This document shows, piece by piece, positions 3,919 to 5,466 of a stretch of 5,466 nt of DNA. Under the pieces are notes generated by a model. It saw nothing but the letters and a program-made list of their open reading frames with translations, did not search any database and was not told the DNA's origin. The stretch is from assembly GCA_014237545.1 (NCBI GenBank), contig JAACJX010000672.1, forward strand, positions 1-5,466. Reading direction: 5' to 3'. Within the stretch, counting starts at the first letter, position 1. Every line of letters begins with the position of its first letter. The DNA comes from Ardenticatenia bacterium (lineage in GTDB: Bacteria; Chloroflexota; Anaerolineae; Promineifilales; Promineifilaceae). The position numbers and the translations under genes are program-made.

Positions 3919-5466
3919 GGTGTTCTTCAGCCCCGACGCGATACCGTTGATCGTCAGGAAGATCGTGTCGCGGATGCGCGCGGCTGCGGCGCTTTCGGGG
4001 TCGGGCAGGCCGCGCAGCCGGCGCAGCAAACTGACCTGGATGAAGTTGAGCGGGTCGATGTACGGGTTGCGGCGGCGGACGGAGCGCTGCAGCACCGGGT
4101 CGTTGTCAAGCAGTTCGCGGCCGCCGGTCGTCAGCAGGATCGCCTCGCGGGTCTGGTTGAAAGCGGCCTCTACCTGGCCAAAGATGAGGTCGCGCACGCG
4201 CGCATCCTCCACCAGCCCGGCGTATAGCCCGGCGATGCCCATGTCGGCCTGAGCCATCGACACCTGCGAGTTGTCGAGCAGGTTGCGGAAGAAGGCCCAG
4301 TCGCGGTACATCTCCTGCAGCAGGGCCACTTGTTCGGGCGAGCGGCCGAACGCGGCCAGCGCCTCGCCGACGCCGAACCAGCCCGGCAGCACATGGCGGC
4401 ACTGCATCCAGCTGAAGCCCCAGGGGATGGCCCGCAGGCTGTCGAAGGTGGCCGCTCCCGTGCGGCGCGACGGCCGCGAGCCGATGCGCATCTGGCTGAT
4501 CTCGTCCATCGGCGTGGCCTGGCTCCAGTAGGTAAGTAGTTCGGGCGTCTCGTAAATGAGGCCGCGGTAGGCGCGGTAGGATGTAGCCGCCAGTTCGTCC
4601 ATCGCCGCCAGCCATTCCGGCTTCGGCCGCGGCAGCAGCCGGTACTGCTCCGGCGCGCTGGCCAGGAGAACTGCATGGACGACCTGTTGCAGGTGGCGGT
4701 TGGCGATGGCCGGGTGGCTGTAGCGGTCGGCGATGACTTCGCCCTGCTCGGTGATGCGGATGCGACCGCCGACGGAACCGGGCGGCTGGGCCAGGATGGA
4801 GCGATTGGCCGGGCCGCCGCCGCGGGCGATCGTGCCGCCGCGGCCGTGGAACAGGGTCATTGTCACGTCGTGGTCGGCGCACGTCCGGGCCAGCGCGTCC
4901 TGGCCCTGGTACAACTCCCAATTGGCGGCCAGGTAACCGGCGTCCTTGTTGCTGTCGGAGTAGCCGATCATGATCGTCTGCCGGCGGCCGGCGCGTTCCA
5001 GGTGCGGCGCGTAGCCGGGGTGGGCGAACAGGGCGGCCATTACCTCCGGCGCGGCGCGCAGGTCGGCCCGTGTCTCGAACAGCGGCGCGAAGGTCATCCC
5101 CTCCGGCCGGCCGTCCTCGCGCAGGCACAGGCCGTGCCAGCGGGCCAGCAGCAGCGGGGCCAGGATGTCTTCCGGCCCGTGGGTCATGCTGACGACGTAG
5201 GGGCCGAACAACTCAGGGCCGTAGTAGTCGACGGCGCGCTTGATGATGCGGAAGAGCTCCAGCGTTTCGTTGGTTTCGGCCGACAGATCGTCCAGGCCGG
5301 TAAGGTCGGGGACAGGGCGGGCCAGCGCGTCAGTGAGGGCCGCGGCGCGGGCGGGTCCGTCCATCTGGACGAACCTCTCCAGCCAGCCCAGCCGGCCGAA
5401 CAGTTCGTCGAGGACGGCCGTGTTGTAGTCGCTGTATTGCCGCAGGTCGAGCCGGGCGGCGTGGAG
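3913..5466 (-). CDS. ppc: Phosphoenolpyruvate carboxylase, bacterial type (C-terminal 517 residues; N-terminus beyond right edge)
   Basis: The frame is open to the right edge, so the ATG at 5364 is internal: the 34 residues before it (including LDLRQYSDYNTAVLDEL) are normal PEPC sequence. The cytoplasmic enzyme carboxylates PEP with bicarbonate to oxaloacetate, refilling the TCA cycle. Counting from the edge, motifs in order are YSDSNKDAGYLAANWELY (169-186, Lys174 matching E. coli K546), FHGRGGTIARGGGP (206-219, His207, Arg209 and Arg215 matching H579, R581 and R587), TEQGEVI (239-245), IGSRPSRR, LRAIPWGFSW, LPGW and the invariant end NTG. Spacings agree with E. coli within a few residues. 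The visible part is about 57% of a usual 880-940 residue protein; the catalytic His of the N-terminal half (E. coli H138) is out of view. At the aspartate-inhibition site Arg215, Arg466 and Asn515 are kept, but the expected lysine is Gln406. The stop is TAG at 3915-3913, inside a 7-nt repeat. Confidence 0.96.
   Translation of the reverse strand, partial: LHAARLDLRQYSDYNTAVLDELFGRLGWLERFVQMDGPARAAALTDALARPVPDLTGLDDLSAETNETLELFRIIKRAVDYYGPELFGPYVVSMTHGPEDILAPLLLARWHGLCLREDGRPEGMTFAPLFETRADLRAAPEVMAALFAHPGYAPHLERAGRRQTIMIGYSDSNKDAGYLAANWELYQGQDALARTCADHDVTMTLFHGRGGTIARGGGPANRSILAQPPGSVGGRIRITEQGEVIADRYSHPAIANRHLQQVVHAVLLASAPEQYRLLPRPKPEWLAAMDELAATSYRAYRGLIYETPELLTYWSQATPMDEISQMRIGSRPSRRTGAATFDSLRAIPWGFSWMQCRHVLPGWFGVGEALAAFGRSPEQVALLQEMYRDWAFFRNLLDNSQVSMAQADMGIAGLYAGLVEDARVRDLIFGQVEAAFNQTREAILLTTGGRELLDNDPVLQRSVRRRNPYIDPLNFIQVSLLRRLRGLPDPESAAAARIRDTIFLTINGIASGLKNTG

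Noticed and set aside
4106..5128. Minus-strand 340-codon open frame overlapping PEPC
   Set aside because: Arg/Pro/Gly-rich shifted-frame reading of PEPC; the PEPC frame itself carries every catalytic motif.
1..5466. The window as a novel defence, mobile or biosynthetic system
   Set aside because: All five genes belong to widespread families with ordinary housekeeping context, and there is no transposase, integrase, toxin, nuclease or CRISPR signature. The unusual signals are limited to intergenic repeats and one PEPC residue.

Overview
This is a GC-rich window from an unidentified bacterium. Every recognisable gene lies on the minus strand, so transcription runs from high to low coordinates. 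In that order it holds the C-terminal 517 residues of a bacterial-type phosphoenolpyruvate carboxylase (cut by the right edge), an MBL-fold metallo-hydrolase, a cystathionine gamma-synthase/gamma-lyase family PLP enzyme, a YihY/BrkB-family inner-membrane protein, and the first 17 codons of plsX (cut by the left edge). The proteins look intact where visible. The style of the PlsX N-terminus, the type of PEPC and the repeat-rich intergenic DNA would suit Chloroflexota (Anaerolineae/Caldilineae-like), but this is inference from memory and no marker gene settles it.

Layout: 1-53 start of plsX; 54-392 AT-rich spacer with an inverted array of 10-bp units; 393-1295 BrkB-family gene; 1296-1424 spacer of degenerate 7-nt and 8-nt repeats; 1425-2594 cystathionine gamma-synthase/lyase with a good Shine-Dalgarno; 2595-2718 spacer with a tandem palindrome just after the metallo-hydrolase stop; 2719-3681 metallo-hydrolase; 3682-3912 spacer with three kinds of short tandem repeat; 3913-5466 PEPC.

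The genes share no obvious pathway: anaplerotic carbon fixation, a hydrolase of unknown substrate, sulfur amino-acid metabolism, a membrane protein and phospholipid synthesis. Gaps of about 125-340 nt separate them, so they look like separately transcribed housekeeping genes on one strand, not a functional operon or defence/mobile island. I see no tRNA, rRNA, CRISPR, transposase or phage gene.

The unusual content is between the genes. Each of the four spacers carries a different short-period or palindromic repeat. Two spacers, each just 3' of a gene (PEPC and the PLP enzyme), share the same 8-nt-periodic element, differing by one inserted unit, together with 7-nt repeats built on GTGG. One 7-nt array contains the PEPC stop codon, and another supplies the likely ribosome-binding site of the BrkB gene. 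In the coding part, the most notable point is that PEPC has glutamine where the E. coli aspartate-inhibition lysine (K773) is expected, while the other three inhibitor-site residues are kept.
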